Below, piece by piece: positions 9,097 through 18,806 of a DNA stretch of 64,000 nucleotides (position 1 is the first letter of the stretch; every line of letters starts with the position of its first letter). The position numbers were made by a program, and so were the translations under genes. The notes under the pieces were generated by a model that made no database searches, was not told where the DNA came from, and saw nothing but the letters and a program-made list of their open reading frames with translations. The stretch covers positions 1-64,000 of the forward strand of contig CAJXKF010000005.1 of NCBI GenBank assembly GCA_913055695.1, in the 5' to 3' direction. This stretch comes from an uncultured Methylophaga sp. (GTDB lineage Bacteria > Pseudomonadota > Gammaproteobacteria > Nitrosococcales > Methylophagaceae).

Positions 9097-9693
9097 ATGC
9101 AGAAAAGCACAACACTGATCGCCAGCAACAATCTCAATGAGTGGTTCAAAGACAGACTTTCAGATGCATCACGCAATAGTTCACCGCCACTGTCGGAGAA
9201 TACCCTCGTCTATCTGGTTAAGCTGCTCGTTTTCTATTCAGACAGCCGGCATTTTTTTGAAGCCAATGAGCATGGTCTCAGCCTGCCCACGCTGGCCTTC
9301 ATCTACCGCGATGCTCAGGAAGCTAAAACGACCTCACAAAAACTCATTAATCTGCGTCGTCTGGGTGATCTATCGCTGTTTATTGGTTCGTTGTTTCCAG
9401 ACAAGCTCAAACGGGCAGGTATCAAAAAAGACTATTTCATCGGCATGGGAGGCGGAGCCTACAGTACGCTTGCAGAATACAGCTATGGCGACCCGCAGGT
9501 TTTTCATGAGTTGTCGGCGCGCTTCCCCCGCTTACTGCAGATTATATCGGCCGCCTGTCACCGGGAACTTCAGTTTAATGCAGAAGAAATCTTTGCCCTG
9601 CTCCAGCGCTGGCAAGCTTCCGGTGACGATCTGCTGAAAAGACAGTTGTTATCACTCGGGATCAGCACGTTGCAGCAACCCCGAATGCAGTGA
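9097..9693 (+). CDS. Conserved-looking hypothetical protein, function unknown
   Basis: A predicted soluble protein of about 198 residues that I do not recognise. It has no signal peptide or obvious membrane helix and is helix-rich throughout. A Gly-rich turn (FIGMGGGAYSTLAEY) lies near residue 115-130, and the end is Leu/Gln rich. GAGGGGG at 9084-9090 best serves the ATG at 9097; ATG 9091 and TTG 9079 are in frame but badly spaced. It is divergent from groES, so its promoter lies in or beside the heat-shock promoter region. It stands alone, with about 200 bases before the next gene. Confidence 0.75.
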   Translation: MQKSTTLIASNNLNEWFKDRLSDASRNSSPPLSENTLVYLVKLLVFYSDSRHFFEANEHGLSLPTLAFIYRDAQEAKTTSQKLINLRRLGDLSLFIGSLFPDKLKRAGIKKDYFIGMGGGAYSTLAEYSYGDPQVFHELSARFPRLLQIISAACHRELQFNAEEIFALLQRWQASGDDLLKRQLLSLGISTLQQPRMQ

Positions 9694-9896
9694 CCCACTG
9701 GCTGTGTTGAATAAATACGCCGTTAAAATATCCGTCCCGACAGATGCAGAGGCCGTGTGCTAAAGCAGATAACGCTGTTCAAGCGCTGACCATCTGATAA
9801 CCTGTTATTAGAGAATGCAAATGTGTTTGTGTTGCTCTGCACAAAGGCTACGCATATCAGTTGCAGCCTGTACTCCCTTGCGACAGGAAGGGCATC

Positions 9897-11711
9897 ATGA
9901 CCGTCGAAATCGCAATCGTGTTTTTGATCATCGCCTGCGGGCTTTACCTGTTCGCCTCCCAGAAACTGCCGGTTGATGTCACGGCTTTGATCATTCTTGT
10001 TACGGTCATGGCCATTCCCTTGCTGTTTCATTCAGACTGGTTGCTGGCGCGGGGCGTTAACCTGAAAGCCGCTTTTCCCACTATCCCCGAAAGTCTGTCC
10101 GGCTTTTCCAGCACGGCAACAATCACCGTTCTGTGCATGTTTATTCTGTCTGGCGGTATTCAGCGTTCAGGCATGGTGAATCTGCTGGCCAAAAAGCTGA
10201 TACCACTGGTAGGTCATTCTGAAATAAGGCAGCTCATTATTGTCGGCATGATGATTGGCCTGGTGTCCGGTTTTATCAATAATACCGCTGCGGTGGCTAT
10301 CGCGATTCCATTGATGCTGGATATGTCGAGAAGCAGTCATTTCGCTGCATCGCGGGTGCTGATTCCACTGAGTTTTTTCGGCATGATGGGCGGCACTCTG
10401 ACACTGGTCGGTACTTCTACCAATATCCTGACCTCTTCTATTCTGGCCGATGCACCGAGCTTCGGGCGTCCCTTGTCTATGTTCGAATTCAGTCATATCG
10501 GCATACTGATTCTGTTGAGCGGCCTGATCTATTTTCTGACCCTGGGTCGCTGGCTGTTACCGGCAAAAGATGCCAAACCCATGGCCAACGACAAGCAGGA
10601 AAAATTTGTCATTGAACTGACAGTGATTCATGGCAGCAGCCTTATCGGCAAAACCCTGGCAGACGCCAAGTTTGAAGCCCACAGCGGCGTCAATATCATG
10701 AAGCTGATCCGGGGTGGCAGAACATGGACCCACAAAGCCGCTGAAGTAAAAATAAAAGCCGAAGACATTCTGATTGTCTGCAGCACGGTACGTCAGATCA
10801 TGGAGCTGATTAAAGAGAACTGGGTCGATGTATTGTCAAACTTCACCAGCCTGAGAAAGGCGCGCGCCGATACCAAGGTGGTGCCGGTGCTGCTGCGCAA
10901 CCGTCGGCTGTTTGACGGTCGACGTGCCGGTGATATCAATTTCTGGCGCCGCTACAATGCCAGACTGATCGGCATCGATACCAAAAAAGTACGTTCCCGC
11001 CGTCTCGCTGATGAGGAGCTCAATGTCGGCGAAGTCGTCCTGCTTGATATTTCAAAAACCTCATTGACCCAGCTTCACCGCAGCCTGGATGTCGTGGTAC
11101 TGGATGAGTACGAGGATTATTTTGACAAGCAGCGTATGCTCCTCGCCGGCGGCATCATGGCAGCGGTGATAGTGGTTGCCGCGGTGACACCGCTGCCAAT
11201 TGTGCTGACAGCCATCGGTGGTGTCATCGCCATGGTAGTGACTCGCTGCGTGCCCTATCAGGAGATGTATCAGGATGTGTCCTGGAGTGTGATCCTGTTA
11301 CTGGCCGGCGTGATTCCGCTGGGCATCGCGATGAGCAAATCCGGTGCGGCGGACTGGGTAGGTTCTCTTATCGCACTGCATGCGCTGGATTGGCATCCTA
11401 TATTTATCCTGATGTTGCTTTATGCCATCACCACATTACTGACGGAAATGGTCAGCAACAATGCCTCTGCTGTGATCCTGGTACCGATTGCCTTATCACT
11501 ATCCGAGCATGTCCCCCTGGAACCGCTGGCTCTGGTGCTGGCCGTGATGTTTGCCGCTTCCACCAGCTTTCTGACTCCGATTGGATACCAGACCAACACG
11601 ATGATTTATGGCACCGGCGCACTCAAATTCAGCGACTTCGGCCGTGTCGGCGCACCGCTTAACCTGATCTTGATGGTGGTCAGCAGCTGCGCCATATACT
11701 GGACTATCTGA
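9897..11711 (+). CDS. SLC13-family (DASS) anion permease with RCK_C domains
   Basis: A 604-residue inner-membrane transporter. Two membrane blocks (about 1-215 and 425-604) with VSGFINNTAAVAIAIPL and EMVSNNASAVILVPIALSL, the paired Asn-rich motifs of the divalent-anion/Na symporter superfamily, flank a soluble middle with two TrkA-C-like domains (about 240-325 and 330-415). This arrangement occurs in bacterial sulfate or other anion permeases. The substrate cannot be read from sequence. The ATG at 9897 (MTVEIAIVFLII) has AGGAAGG five bases upstream; an earlier in-frame start adds 12 non-family residues. A stand-alone gene. Confidence 0.85.
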   Translation: MTVEIAIVFLIIACGLYLFASQKLPVDVTALIILVTVMAIPLLFHSDWLLARGVNLKAAFPTIPESLSGFSSTATITVLCMFILSGGIQRSGMVNLLAKKLIPLVGHSEIRQLIIVGMMIGLVSGFINNTAAVAIAIPLMLDMSRSSHFAASRVLIPLSFFGMMGGTLTLVGTSTNILTSSILADAPSFGRPLSMFEFSHIGILILLSGLIYFLTLGRWLLPAKDAKPMANDKQEKFVIELTVIHGSSLIGKTLADAKFEAHSGVNIMKLIRGGRTWTHKAAEVKIKAEDILIVCSTVRQIMELIKENWVDVLSNFTSLRKARADTKVVPVLLRNRRLFDGRRAGDINFWRRYNARLIGIDTKKVRSRRLADEELNVGEVVLLDISKTSLTQLHRSLDVVVLDEYEDYFDKQRMLLAGGIMAAVIVVAAVTPLPIVLTAIGGVIAMVVTRCVPYQEMYQDVSWSVILLLAGVIPLGIAMSKSGAADWVGSLIALHALDWHPIFILMLLYAITTLLTEMVSNNASAVILVPIALSLSEHVPLEPLALVLAVMFAASTSFLTPIGYQTNTMIYGTGALKFSDFGRVGAPLNLILMVVSSCAIYWTI

Positions 11712-11911
11712 TCCGCTATTAAAGCTTTCTGACCCGCTTTCGGCCTCTATTAATAGCCCTTATTCTCGCTTCAGAAATAAATTTCACATTTTTTATACCA
11801 GTTTTAATTGAACATCTGCAGCCTTGCACTCATCTTTTCGACCATTTAAGTAGCGCGCTACATTGTAGTCAGCAATAATAAATAAACTTTCACCGCAACA
11901 TGGAGACAGTG

Positions 11912-13228
11912 ATGTTCAAACAGCGTAAAGCACTCAAGCAGGAACTCTCCACAGTTCAGAATGAATTATCCCGACTCAAAGAACGTCACCAGGCAATGGA
12001 TCAGTCAGTTGCCATCATTGAGTTTTCCATCGATGGTCTTATTCTGAACGCCAATCAGAACTTCTGTGATGTCGTAGGTTACACAGAAAAGGAATTAGTC
12101 AATCAACATCACCGGATTCTATGCGATGAAAAATATGCTCAAAGCCCGGCTTATGGCGATTTCTGGCTTAGATTAGCTCGCGGCGAAGCATTCAGCGGCC
12201 AATTCAAGCGCAAACACAAAGACGGTTCACTGATCTGGCTTGAAGCCACCTATTTCCCGGTCAAATCCGCTGATGGCAGCTTGCAGAAGATCATCAAAAC
12301 TGCAAACGCCATCACTGAACGAGTTGAATCCGCCCAGAACGCCGCCAATCTGATTAGCGCACTTAACCGCTCGATGGCAGTCATTGAATTCCACATGGAT
12401 GGCACAATCAGGGAAGCCAATGATAATTTTCTGCAATTGATGGGTTACACCCGCGATGAAGTTATCGGTCAGCATCACAGCCTGTTCTGTGAGAGAGACT
12501 ATGCTGAAAGTGAAGACTATCAGGCATTCTGGCAACAGCTGAATCGCGGTCAGTTTTTTGACAATAGCTATCGGCGGATAACTAAAAGCGGACGTCTGGT
12601 CTGGCTTGGCGCCACCTATAACCCGATTCTTGATGAGCATGGCCAGCCATACAGGGTCATCAAATTCGCCACCGATATTACCGATCAGGTAACGCGTATC
12701 GAAGAGGAGAAAAAAGGAGCACTGACAGCTTACGAAGTTTCAAAGGAAACCGAAGAACTGTCGAGCCAGGGTGAGAAAATTATATTCGATACGGTGGAAA
12801 AAATGCAGGAGTTGTCTGAGCAGGTTCGCGAGTCTTCCCGCAAGCTTGAGAGTCTGGGGCAGGAAACAGACAAAATCAGCTACATCGTCAAAACCATCAG
12901 TGACATTGCTGAACAGACCAATTTACTCGCCCTCAATGCGGCCATTGAAGCCGCCAGGGCTGGTTCACAGGGCCGTGGTTTTGCTGTGGTCGCCGACGAA
13001 GTACGCTCACTGGCACACCGGACACATACCGCCACCAATGAAATCTCGGCGATGATCTCTGACGTGCAGTCAAACAGTCAGGACGTTATTAATAGTATGA
13101 CCGGCAGCCTGAATGGGGTTGATGACGGGGTGGCGCTGGTGAATGAGGCCGGAGCGGCTATCAGCAGCATTAAGTCCGGCGCCATGAGGGTCGTTAATGT
13201 TGTCGAGACCATGTCTAAATACAATTAA
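11912..13228 (+). CDS. Soluble PAS-PAS methyl-accepting chemotaxis protein
   Basis: A 438-residue chemoreceptor lacking transmembrane helices, so probably cytoplasmic or attached to an array by partners. A short coiled coil (1-40) is followed by two tandem, similar PAS domains (about 40-155 and 160-275). Both carry the same pattern (VGYTEKE... and MGYTRDE..., then QHH). Next is a signalling hairpin with [18 protein letters not shown] and [15 protein letters not shown], the canonical MCP tip that docks CheA/CheW. Paired PAS domains of this type often hold flavin or haem and sense redox or oxygen. GGAG six bases before 11912 decides the start. Matches the flagellar genes elsewhere in the window. 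Confidence 0.9.
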   Translation: MFKQRKALKQELSTVQNELSRLKERHQAMDQSVAIIEFSIDGLILNANQNFCDVVGYTEKELVNQHHRILCDEKYAQSPAYGDFWLRLARGEAFSGQFKRKHKDGSLIWLEATYFPVKSADGSLQKIIKTANAITERVESAQNAANLISALNRSMAVIEFHMDGTIREANDNFLQLMGYTRDEVIGQHHSLFCERDYAESEDYQAFWQQLNRGQFFDNSYRRITKSGRLVWLGATYNPILDEHGQPYRVIKFATDITDQVTRIEEEKKGALTAYEVSKETEELSSQGEKIIFDTVEKMQELSEQVRESSRKLESLGQETDKISYIVKTISDIAEQTNLLALNAAIEAARAGSQGRGFAVVADEVRSLAHRTHTATNEISAMISDVQSNSQDVINSMTGSLNGVDDGVALVNEAGAAISSIKSGAMRVVNVVETMSKYN

Positions 13229-13513
13229 CTGTCGCGCCTTCACATCATTTTGCGTGCGCGCCATTCAAACTCCGGCTTAATCTGACCTGATGGTTTAAAT
13301 TTGATAATGAACAACAATATCAATGTCATGCTAACGCAAGTCCATGAGTTGCAATATTCACTTAAACGACTGCTGGTTATGGCGATGGAACTGGAGCAGA
13401 CTGCAACAATAAACGTTGACCGTTCAGCAGTTGAGATGCAGACGCGGCCCGATAGGATTGAAACCAGACAGCCGAACCACGCTGCTCTTTAAGAGTCACA
13501 ATACCGGGTTTTA

Positions 13514-13587
<74 letters not shown>

Positions 13588-13589
13588 CT

Positions 13590-15251
13590 TCAATGTTTGT
13601 CTGTCGCGCCGTGCGCGCCGATGCCGGTCTGTGAACGGATGAACTGGTGTTCAAACAAGGCCCGTTCTTTTCTTCCCCGTTCACTATTATCGGTCACCGA
13701 GAACAGCCAGATTAAGACAAATGCTGTCAGCACCGAGAACAAGGCAGGATACTTGTAGGGGAATACGGCCTCAGCATTGCCCAGAATATCGACCCAGACA
13801 ATCGGCCCCAGAATTACCAGCACAATGGCTGTGGTCAGACCGGCAAAGCCGCCCACCAGCGCCCCACGGGTGGTTAATCTGTGCCAGTACATCGACAAAA
13901 TCAGGATCGGGAAATTGGCACTGGCGGCAATGGCAAAGGCCAGCCCGACCATAAACGCCACGTTCTGTTTCTCGAACAAAATGCCCAGTACAATGGCGAC
14001 GATACCCAATATGATCGTGGCTATCCGTGACACCCTGATTTCCTTGTCATTGGCAGCCTGGCCTTTCTTGATGACACTGGCATAGAGATCATGCGAAATC
14101 GCTGAAGCGCCCGCCAGTGTCAGCCCTGAGACCACCGCCAGAATGGTGGCGAAAGCCACGGCAGAAATAAAGCCCAGGAAAATATCTCCGCCGACCGCCT
14201 GGGACAGATGAATCGCCGCCATATTATTGCCGCCGATAAGACGACCATCGGCATTCAGAAAATCTGGGTTGGTCGAAATCAGCACTATCGCCCCGAAACC
14301 GATAATAAAGGTCAGCATATAGAAATAACCGATAAAACCGGTGGCAAAAAATACCGAGCGGCGTGCCTGCTTGGCATCAGCCACGGTAAAGAAACGCATC
14401 AGGATATGTGGCAAGCCGGCAGTGCCGAAGATCAGCGCGACTCCCAGAGAAATGGCCGAGACCGGATCGGAAACCAACCCACCCGGCCCCATAATGGCTT
14501 CACCCTTGTCATGAACAGCGATGGCCTGTCGGAACAACTGTTCCAGATCAAAATCAACATGATTGAGCACCATCAAGGCAATAAAAGTCGCCCCCGACAG
14601 CAATAATACCGCTTTGATGATCTGAACCCAGGTGGTCGCAATCATGCCGCCGAAAGTGACATAAAGCATCATCAGCACACCGACGATCACGACGGCAAAC
14701 TCATAAGGCAAGCCAAACAGAATTTGAATCAGTTTCCCGGCGCCAACCATCTGCGCAATCAGGTACAAAGCGACGACAGCCAGTGCGCCGAAGGCCGACA
14801 GAGTGCGAATCGGTAGCTGTGCCAACCGGTAGGAAGCGACATCGGCAAAGGTGTAGCGGCCGAGGTTACGCAGACGTTCTGCTATCAGAAACAGAATCAG
14901 CGGCCAGCCTATCAGAAAGCCAATCGAATAAATCAGGCCGTCATAACCGGACAGGAATACCAGTCCGGAAATCCCCAGAAAAGACGCCGCGGACATATAG
15001 TCACCGGCAATCGCAAGCCCGTTCTGCAGACCGGTAATACCGCCACCAGCCGCGTAATAATCTGACGTCGAACGGGTGCGTTTGGCGGCCCAGTAAGTGA
15101 TCATCAGCGTGGCGGCAACAAACAACAGAAACATCACGATAGCCGGCAGATTGAGCGGCTGCTTCTGCACTTCGCCGCTTACTGTATCAGCAGCTGCAAT
15201 AGATGAGAGCCCGAGTAAACTGATGAAGAAAAATAGCTGGCGGGCGATCAT
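13590..15251 (-). CDS. actP: Cation/acetate symporter ActP
   Basis: A 553-residue sodium:solute symporter (SSF family). A cleavable-looking N-terminal segment ([17 protein letters not shown]) is followed by about 13 membrane helices, with family signatures [45 protein letters not shown] and [12 protein letters not shown]. ActP imports acetate and related short carboxylates with a cation. The start overlaps the upstream DUF485 gene by 4 bases, the usual yjcH-actP arrangement. For a methylotroph it suggests scavenging of acetate or glycolate. The length matches E. coli ActP (549). Confidence 0.92.
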   Translation of the reverse strand: MIARQLFFFISLLGLSSIAAADTVSGEVQKQPLNLPAIVMFLLFVAATLMITYWAAKRTRSTSDYYAAGGGITGLQNGLAIAGDYMSAASFLGISGLVFLSGYDGLIYSIGFLIGWPLILFLIAERLRNLGRYTFADVASYRLAQLPIRTLSAFGALAVVALYLIAQMVGAGKLIQILFGLPYEFAVVIVGVLMMLYVTFGGMIATTWVQIIKAVLLLSGATFIALMVLNHVDFDLEQLFRQAIAVHDKGEAIMGPGGLVSDPVSAISLGVALIFGTAGLPHILMRFFTVADAKQARRSVFFATGFIGYFYMLTFIIGFGAIVLISTNPDFLNADGRLIGGNNMAAIHLSQAVGGDIFLGFISAVAFATILAVVSGLTLAGASAISHDLYASVIKKGQAANDKEIRVSRIATIILGIVAIVLGILFEKQNVAFMVGLAFAIAASANFPILILSMYWHRLTTRGALVGGFAGLTTAIVLVILGPIVWVDILGNAEAVFPYKYPALFSVLTAFVLIWLFSVTDNSERGRKERALFEHQFIRSQTGIGAHGATDKH

Positions 15252-15559
15252 TGTTCAGTCTCACTGATGATCTGCTGATTTATCCGGTCAAAGTCAGTAT
15301 TGGCTTTATGCACATAGATGCCGGTCAGCACAAAGGCCACAATAATCAACAGCAGTCCCAGCGGGATACCGATGGTAATCACGCTACCGGACATAATCGG
15401 TTCTGCGAGCCACTGCGGGGTAAAGGCAATCAGCAGAATAAAGATGAAATACATCAGCAGAATCACGGCAGCCAGCCCCCATGCCCAACGGGCACGTCTG
15501 GCAACCAGTTGATGAAATTTGGGGTTTTGCTTCACCTTTTCATACAGGTCTGCACTCAT
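15248..15559 (-). CDS. yjcH: DUF485 membrane protein, YjcH-like partner of ActP
   Basis: A 103-residue inner-membrane protein with two helices (about 27-47 and 60-82) and the DUF485 pattern [16 protein letters not shown] near the N-terminus. DUF485 proteins are nearly always encoded directly before acetate-type SSF symporters and are thought to assist them. I start at 15559 (MSADLYEKV), which has AGAGAGAAC just upstream; the longer in-frame extension to 15664 is not like the family. Confidence 0.88.
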   Translation of the reverse strand: MSADLYEKVKQNPKFHQLVARRARWAWGLAAVILLMYFIFILLIAFTPQWLAEPIMSGSVITIGIPLGLLLIIVAFVLTGIYVHKANTDFDRINQQIISETEQ

Positions 15560-15714
15560 GGTTCTCTCTCTTTGTATGCCGTCAGCGGCGTTATTATTCT
15601 GTTTTGTTTTCTGGCCGATTATGCTGACTTTGTTCGGCACTGACAAACATTGGCCTTTCTGCACTTTATATAGCCAGCTCTGTTGTGACTGAAATAGCCA
15701 CAGCAGAGGTGAAG

Positions 15715-15894
15715 ATGAGAGCTCAACCAGCCCCTAATCAAGTTCAAGTTGAGCTCAATCTGCAAAAGATTCAAAATATTGTGCTTAACTGTACAAACAT
15801 TAGCGGCCGGGACACTCATGTTCATTGGCTGAATGAAACTGATTTTTCTCCGCTTTCAGCTGAAATTCGCTACCAATATTGGATAAGAAAATGA
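15715..15894 (+). CDS. Possible small protein translationally coupled to the downstream fusion gene
   Basis: A 59-codon frame starting MRAQPAPNQVQVELNL just after GAGGTG and ending in an ATGA overlap with the start of the next gene. The overlap and ribosome site argue for a real coupled leader gene. Against this, the sequence has no recognisable family, no membrane segment, and the spacing to the ribosome site is short. It may be a genuine small protein or a leader that feeds ribosomes into the next gene. Confidence 0.35.
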   Translation: MRAQPAPNQVQVELNLQKIQNIVLNCTNISGRDTHVHWLNETDFSPLSAEIRYQYWIRK

Positions 15895-18152
15895 CCGGGC
15901 AGCCCCCAGCCAAATCAAACAAGAAATCGATACCTGCCGTGATGGACAGCAAGCTGTTGTTCAATGCGCTGAGTCATGTATTCAGAGGTGGGCTTCGCTT
16001 TAGAAAAGGGCATATTCCTCCGCATTCACACAAAGTGGCTGCGGACTTTTCCGGTGTCGGCGTTGCAGCTTCGAGCGATCCTGCAGTCGATGATTATCTG
16101 CTGGAAAAACTGAAAGAGCTCGGGGTCAGGAATGTCCGCATCGATTTCAGTTATGGCGATGAAAATAGTGACACCGCCCGGCTACTGGAAAAACTGCTGG
16201 CCACGGATTTGAAAGTCCTGTTGCACCTGGTTCAACCTTTTGATGCGGCACGCAGCATGCGGGACAAGGCTGCTCAGGATAAATGGCGGGAATTTGTCGA
16301 GAATATCTGTGATCTATACGGTCACAGGGTGCACACCATCGAAATCGGCTCCACGATCAATCGCCGTCGCTGGGCGGGGTATGACACCAAGGGCTTTTTC
16401 ATCACCTGGCAGATTGCCTATGAGGAAATCAAAGGCCGCAATATCAAGATGGCCGGCCCCAATATCTCCGACTTTGAGCCGTTTTATACCTTCTCCGTGC
16501 TGGAAAGATTACGCAAGTCTGGCATGTTGCCTGATTTTCACACCAATAATCTGTTCTGCGAGCGGGTCACCGAACCGGAACGCTTCGATCACCGTATTCT
16601 CGGTTTTCAGTGGGCTACCCGCCTCAAGGTGAACCTGGTCAAAAAAGCCCGGTTACTGCATCGTATCGGTGCCCGTAAAGGGGTCGATAAAATGGTTTCG
16701 CCAGCTGCTTTCTGGACCCTGCCACGTATTCAGCGTCTGCTGGAAAACAGCGAAGAGAAAATGGCCGATTACCTGAGCCGTTACATGGTCTTGCTGGCCA
16801 CCTCCGGCGCCATGCGGCGGACCTTCTGGGGCCCGATGGTGTGCTGGCGTGAAGGCCTGATTGACGATGGCAGTGGCCGTTACCCGGAACTGGAGCGCAT
16901 TACCCACTACCAGAGCATTCTGGGTGAGCTGGCGAATTTCCGTGTGCGTCCTGCTTTTCATGCGATGAAACAATTCAACGCGATGCTGCCCGGCACGGTT
17001 TATGAAGGCCCGCTGAAAACCGCTCAAAATCTCGAAGTGCATGTATTCCGTGCCGATGACAAACGCATTCATGTGGCCTGGACTATTAACGGTAAAGCCT
17101 GTGAGCTGGAATCGCTTTACCGAGCTTCAGATATTGCCAAAGCAGAAATCCAAAGCCGCGACGGTGAGGCTTTTGAGGAAACGCCCCGGTTTATCACTGA
17201 GTCGCCGCTGTATCTGAGCTGGCCGCTGACAGACACTATTAACATCAAACCGCTGCGTACCCCTTACCCGCTTGAATCGATCTACGCGCATCGTTCCAGC
17301 GGTCGTTATTACCCCTATCATCAGAACGGCTGGCGCGGCATGCTGATCGCGGATAATCAAGCAGAAGCCGTGAAACTCGCTGACCTGCTTCACCCGGACA
17401 AGCTACCCGAAGCAACAGCTGAGACCACTTTGCGTAAAGCGCGCAATATTATCTGGACCGTTCCCGGACCGGCTGGCCACTCCGTAGTCGCCAAAAAACC
17501 GCTCAAAATGCATCCGCATAAACGACTGCTGGATCGATTCAAACCCAGCAAAGCCCACCGCAGCTGGATTGCCGCAGCAGAACTGTCACGTCGTGGTATT
17601 CCGACAGCCCAGCCTCTGGCTTACTTTGAAAAAGAAAATGACAAATCGATGCTGCAGAATCTGTTTGTCTGCGAAAAGGTCGATCATGATTTTTCCGCCC
17701 GTGAAATGCTGATTGCCTTTCGGGACGGCGCGGACAGCTTTGAAGGCATTGAAGCGCTTGAAGCTTATCGTCAGCTGGCAACCTTTCTGCTGCGTATGCA
17801 TGAGCATGGCGTGTTCTTCCGGGATCTGGCCGGCGGCAATATTCTGATTAAGAAACAGCCGGATCAGAGCCTGGCCTTTACCCTGATTGATATTAACCGA
17901 GCCCGTTTTTATAACCGCAGCACACCACTGAAACAGCGTATTTCTGATCTGACGCGGATTTGCCATAAACTGCATTGGACAGGGCGCGACTATCTGGTCG
18001 AGCACTATTTAAACAGCATGCTCAAATCACAGCATTTCAGCTGGCGTTATCGCCTGCCGTTTTATCTGTATGACTTCAAGGTCAACTTCAAGCGTCGTTA
18101 TGGCCGCAAAGCCATCAAACGCCTGTGGCAGAAACTGAGCAGGAATCACTAA
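15891..18152 (+). CDS. Glycoside-hydrolase-like / LPS-kinase (InaA-WaaP) fusion protein
   Basis: A protein of about 753 residues with two parts. The N-terminal half (about 45-400) looks like a TIM-barrel glycosidase of the GH39/beta-xylosidase kind (VRIDFSYGDENSD, HTIEIGSTINRRRW, KMAGPNISDFEP, DFHTNNLFCERV). The C-terminal third (about 510-720) is a Kdo/WaaP-InaA-type sugar kinase: conserved Lys in KPLKMHPHKRLLDRFKPS, catalytic loop FFRDLAGGNILI, and metal-binding FTLIDINRARF, where Asp-Ile-Asn stands for the DFG-like motif. WaaP/InaA kinases phosphorylate LPS core sugars. No signal peptide. The joining of the two modules suggests envelope polysaccharide handling; substrate and reaction are not established. 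The start at 15891 lacks a strong ribosome site and overlaps a possible upstream small gene. Confidence 0.8.
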   Translation: MTGQPPAKSNKKSIPAVMDSKLLFNALSHVFRGGLRFRKGHIPPHSHKVAADFSGVGVAASSDPAVDDYLLEKLKELGVRNVRIDFSYGDENSDTARLLEKLLATDLKVLLHLVQPFDAARSMRDKAAQDKWREFVENICDLYGHRVHTIEIGSTINRRRWAGYDTKGFFITWQIAYEEIKGRNIKMAGPNISDFEPFYTFSVLERLRKSGMLPDFHTNNLFCERVTEPERFDHRILGFQWATRLKVNLVKKARLLHRIGARKGVDKMVSPAAFWTLPRIQRLLENSEEKMADYLSRYMVLLATSGAMRRTFWGPMVCWREGLIDDGSGRYPELERITHYQSILGELANFRVRPAFHAMKQFNAMLPGTVYEGPLKTAQNLEVHVFRADDKRIHVAWTINGKACELESLYRASDIAKAEIQSRDGEAFEETPRFITESPLYLSWPLTDTINIKPLRTPYPLESIYAHRSSGRYYPYHQNGWRGMLIADNQAEAVKLADLLHPDKLPEATAETTLRKARNIIWTVPGPAGHSVVAKKPLKMHPHKRLLDRFKPSKAHRSWIAAAELSRRGIPTAQPLAYFEKENDKSMLQNLFVCEKVDHDFSAREMLIAFRDGADSFEGIEALEAYRQLATFLLRMHEHGVFFRDLAGGNILIKKQPDQSLAFTLIDINRARFYNRSTPLKQRISDLTRICHKLHWTGRDYLVEHYLNSMLKSQHFSWRYRLPFYLYDFKVNFKRRYGRKAIKRLWQKLSRNH

Positions 18153-18256
18153 ACCTGAACAGCCGGATCGGCTTGCAGTAATTATGCACAGCGATCTGTC
18201 TGATCATTGAAGCTTTGTTGCATAATAAAATCATGCGTTTTTCCGGAGTCATTGTC

Positions 18257-18748
18257 ATGCGTCAATACCCTCTCAGGCTTATCTTTCTTATCGCGGTCTT
18301 TCTGCCACTGGTCTATGCCTGCGCTTCCCGCTCACAGAGCAGCTACTATGCAACAGAGGTCGGCGAAGCTATGGCCACCGAGGATGTCCGCGTTATCTCT
18401 TCACGGCTGGTCAAAATTGAAGGCCTGGATGAATCCGGTCGTCCCGGCTGGGGTACTGCCGTAGGTGCCACCGTTGCCGGTGCCACCGCATATGGCATCA
18501 CTGAGAGTGATAACCCGGCTGGCATCGCCATCACTATCATCGCATTGGTCGGTGGTGCCATCGCCGGTCAGTTCATTGAAGAAAAAGCCAAATCTTCTCT
18601 CGGTGTGGAATATATTCTGCGCAAGGAAAACGGTGACAAAATTGCCGTGGTTCAGGCTGTAAAAGACGAAAATGAACGTTTACCTTCCGGTAGTTATGCT
18701 TCGCTGATTCGTGGCAGCCGCGGCTACGTCAGAGTCATACCGCAATAA
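18257..18748 (+). CDS. Glycine-zipper outer-membrane lipoprotein, SlyB/Pcp-like
   Basis: A 163-residue lipoprotein. The signal sequence ends in LVYAC, a plausible lipobox with lipidated Cys at about residue 22. The core has a glycine-zipper pattern (GWGTAVGATVAGATAYGI and IALVGGAIAGQFIEEKA), as in the SlyB/Pcp family, followed by a C-terminal domain ending RGSRGYVRVIPQ. Such lipoproteins sit in the outer membrane and support envelope integrity. GGAG eight bases upstream supports the ATG at 18257 over ATG 18233. Single gene between the fusion protein and the flavin oxidoreductase. Confidence 0.85.
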   Translation: MRQYPLRLIFLIAVFLPLVYACASRSQSSYYATEVGEAMATEDVRVISSRLVKIEGLDESGRPGWGTAVGATVAGATAYGITESDNPAGIAITIIALVGGAIAGQFIEEKAKSSLGVEYILRKENGDKIAVVQAVKDENERLPSGSYASLIRGSRGYVRVIPQ

Positions 18749-18806
18749 ATCCGGCACTTTTCTGATTGGCACCGGTCGGAGCGTAGGTGCCTGAGGAAAA
18801 CGTTGC

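Noticed and set aside
9723-10031. 102-codon minus-strand frame over the SLC13 start
   Set aside because: Low-complexity Asn/Gln/His-rich shadow with no ribosome site.
13301-13492. 63-codon plus-strand frame between the chemoreceptor gene and tRNA-Gly
   Set aside because: No ribosome site, no family likeness, and low-complexity start (MNNNINV); the 13229-13513 gap otherwise shows nothing I can support.
18766-18789. GGCACC / GGTGCC pairing before the flavin oxidoreductase gene
   Set aside because: Six-base arms with a 12-base loop and no T run; too weak to call.
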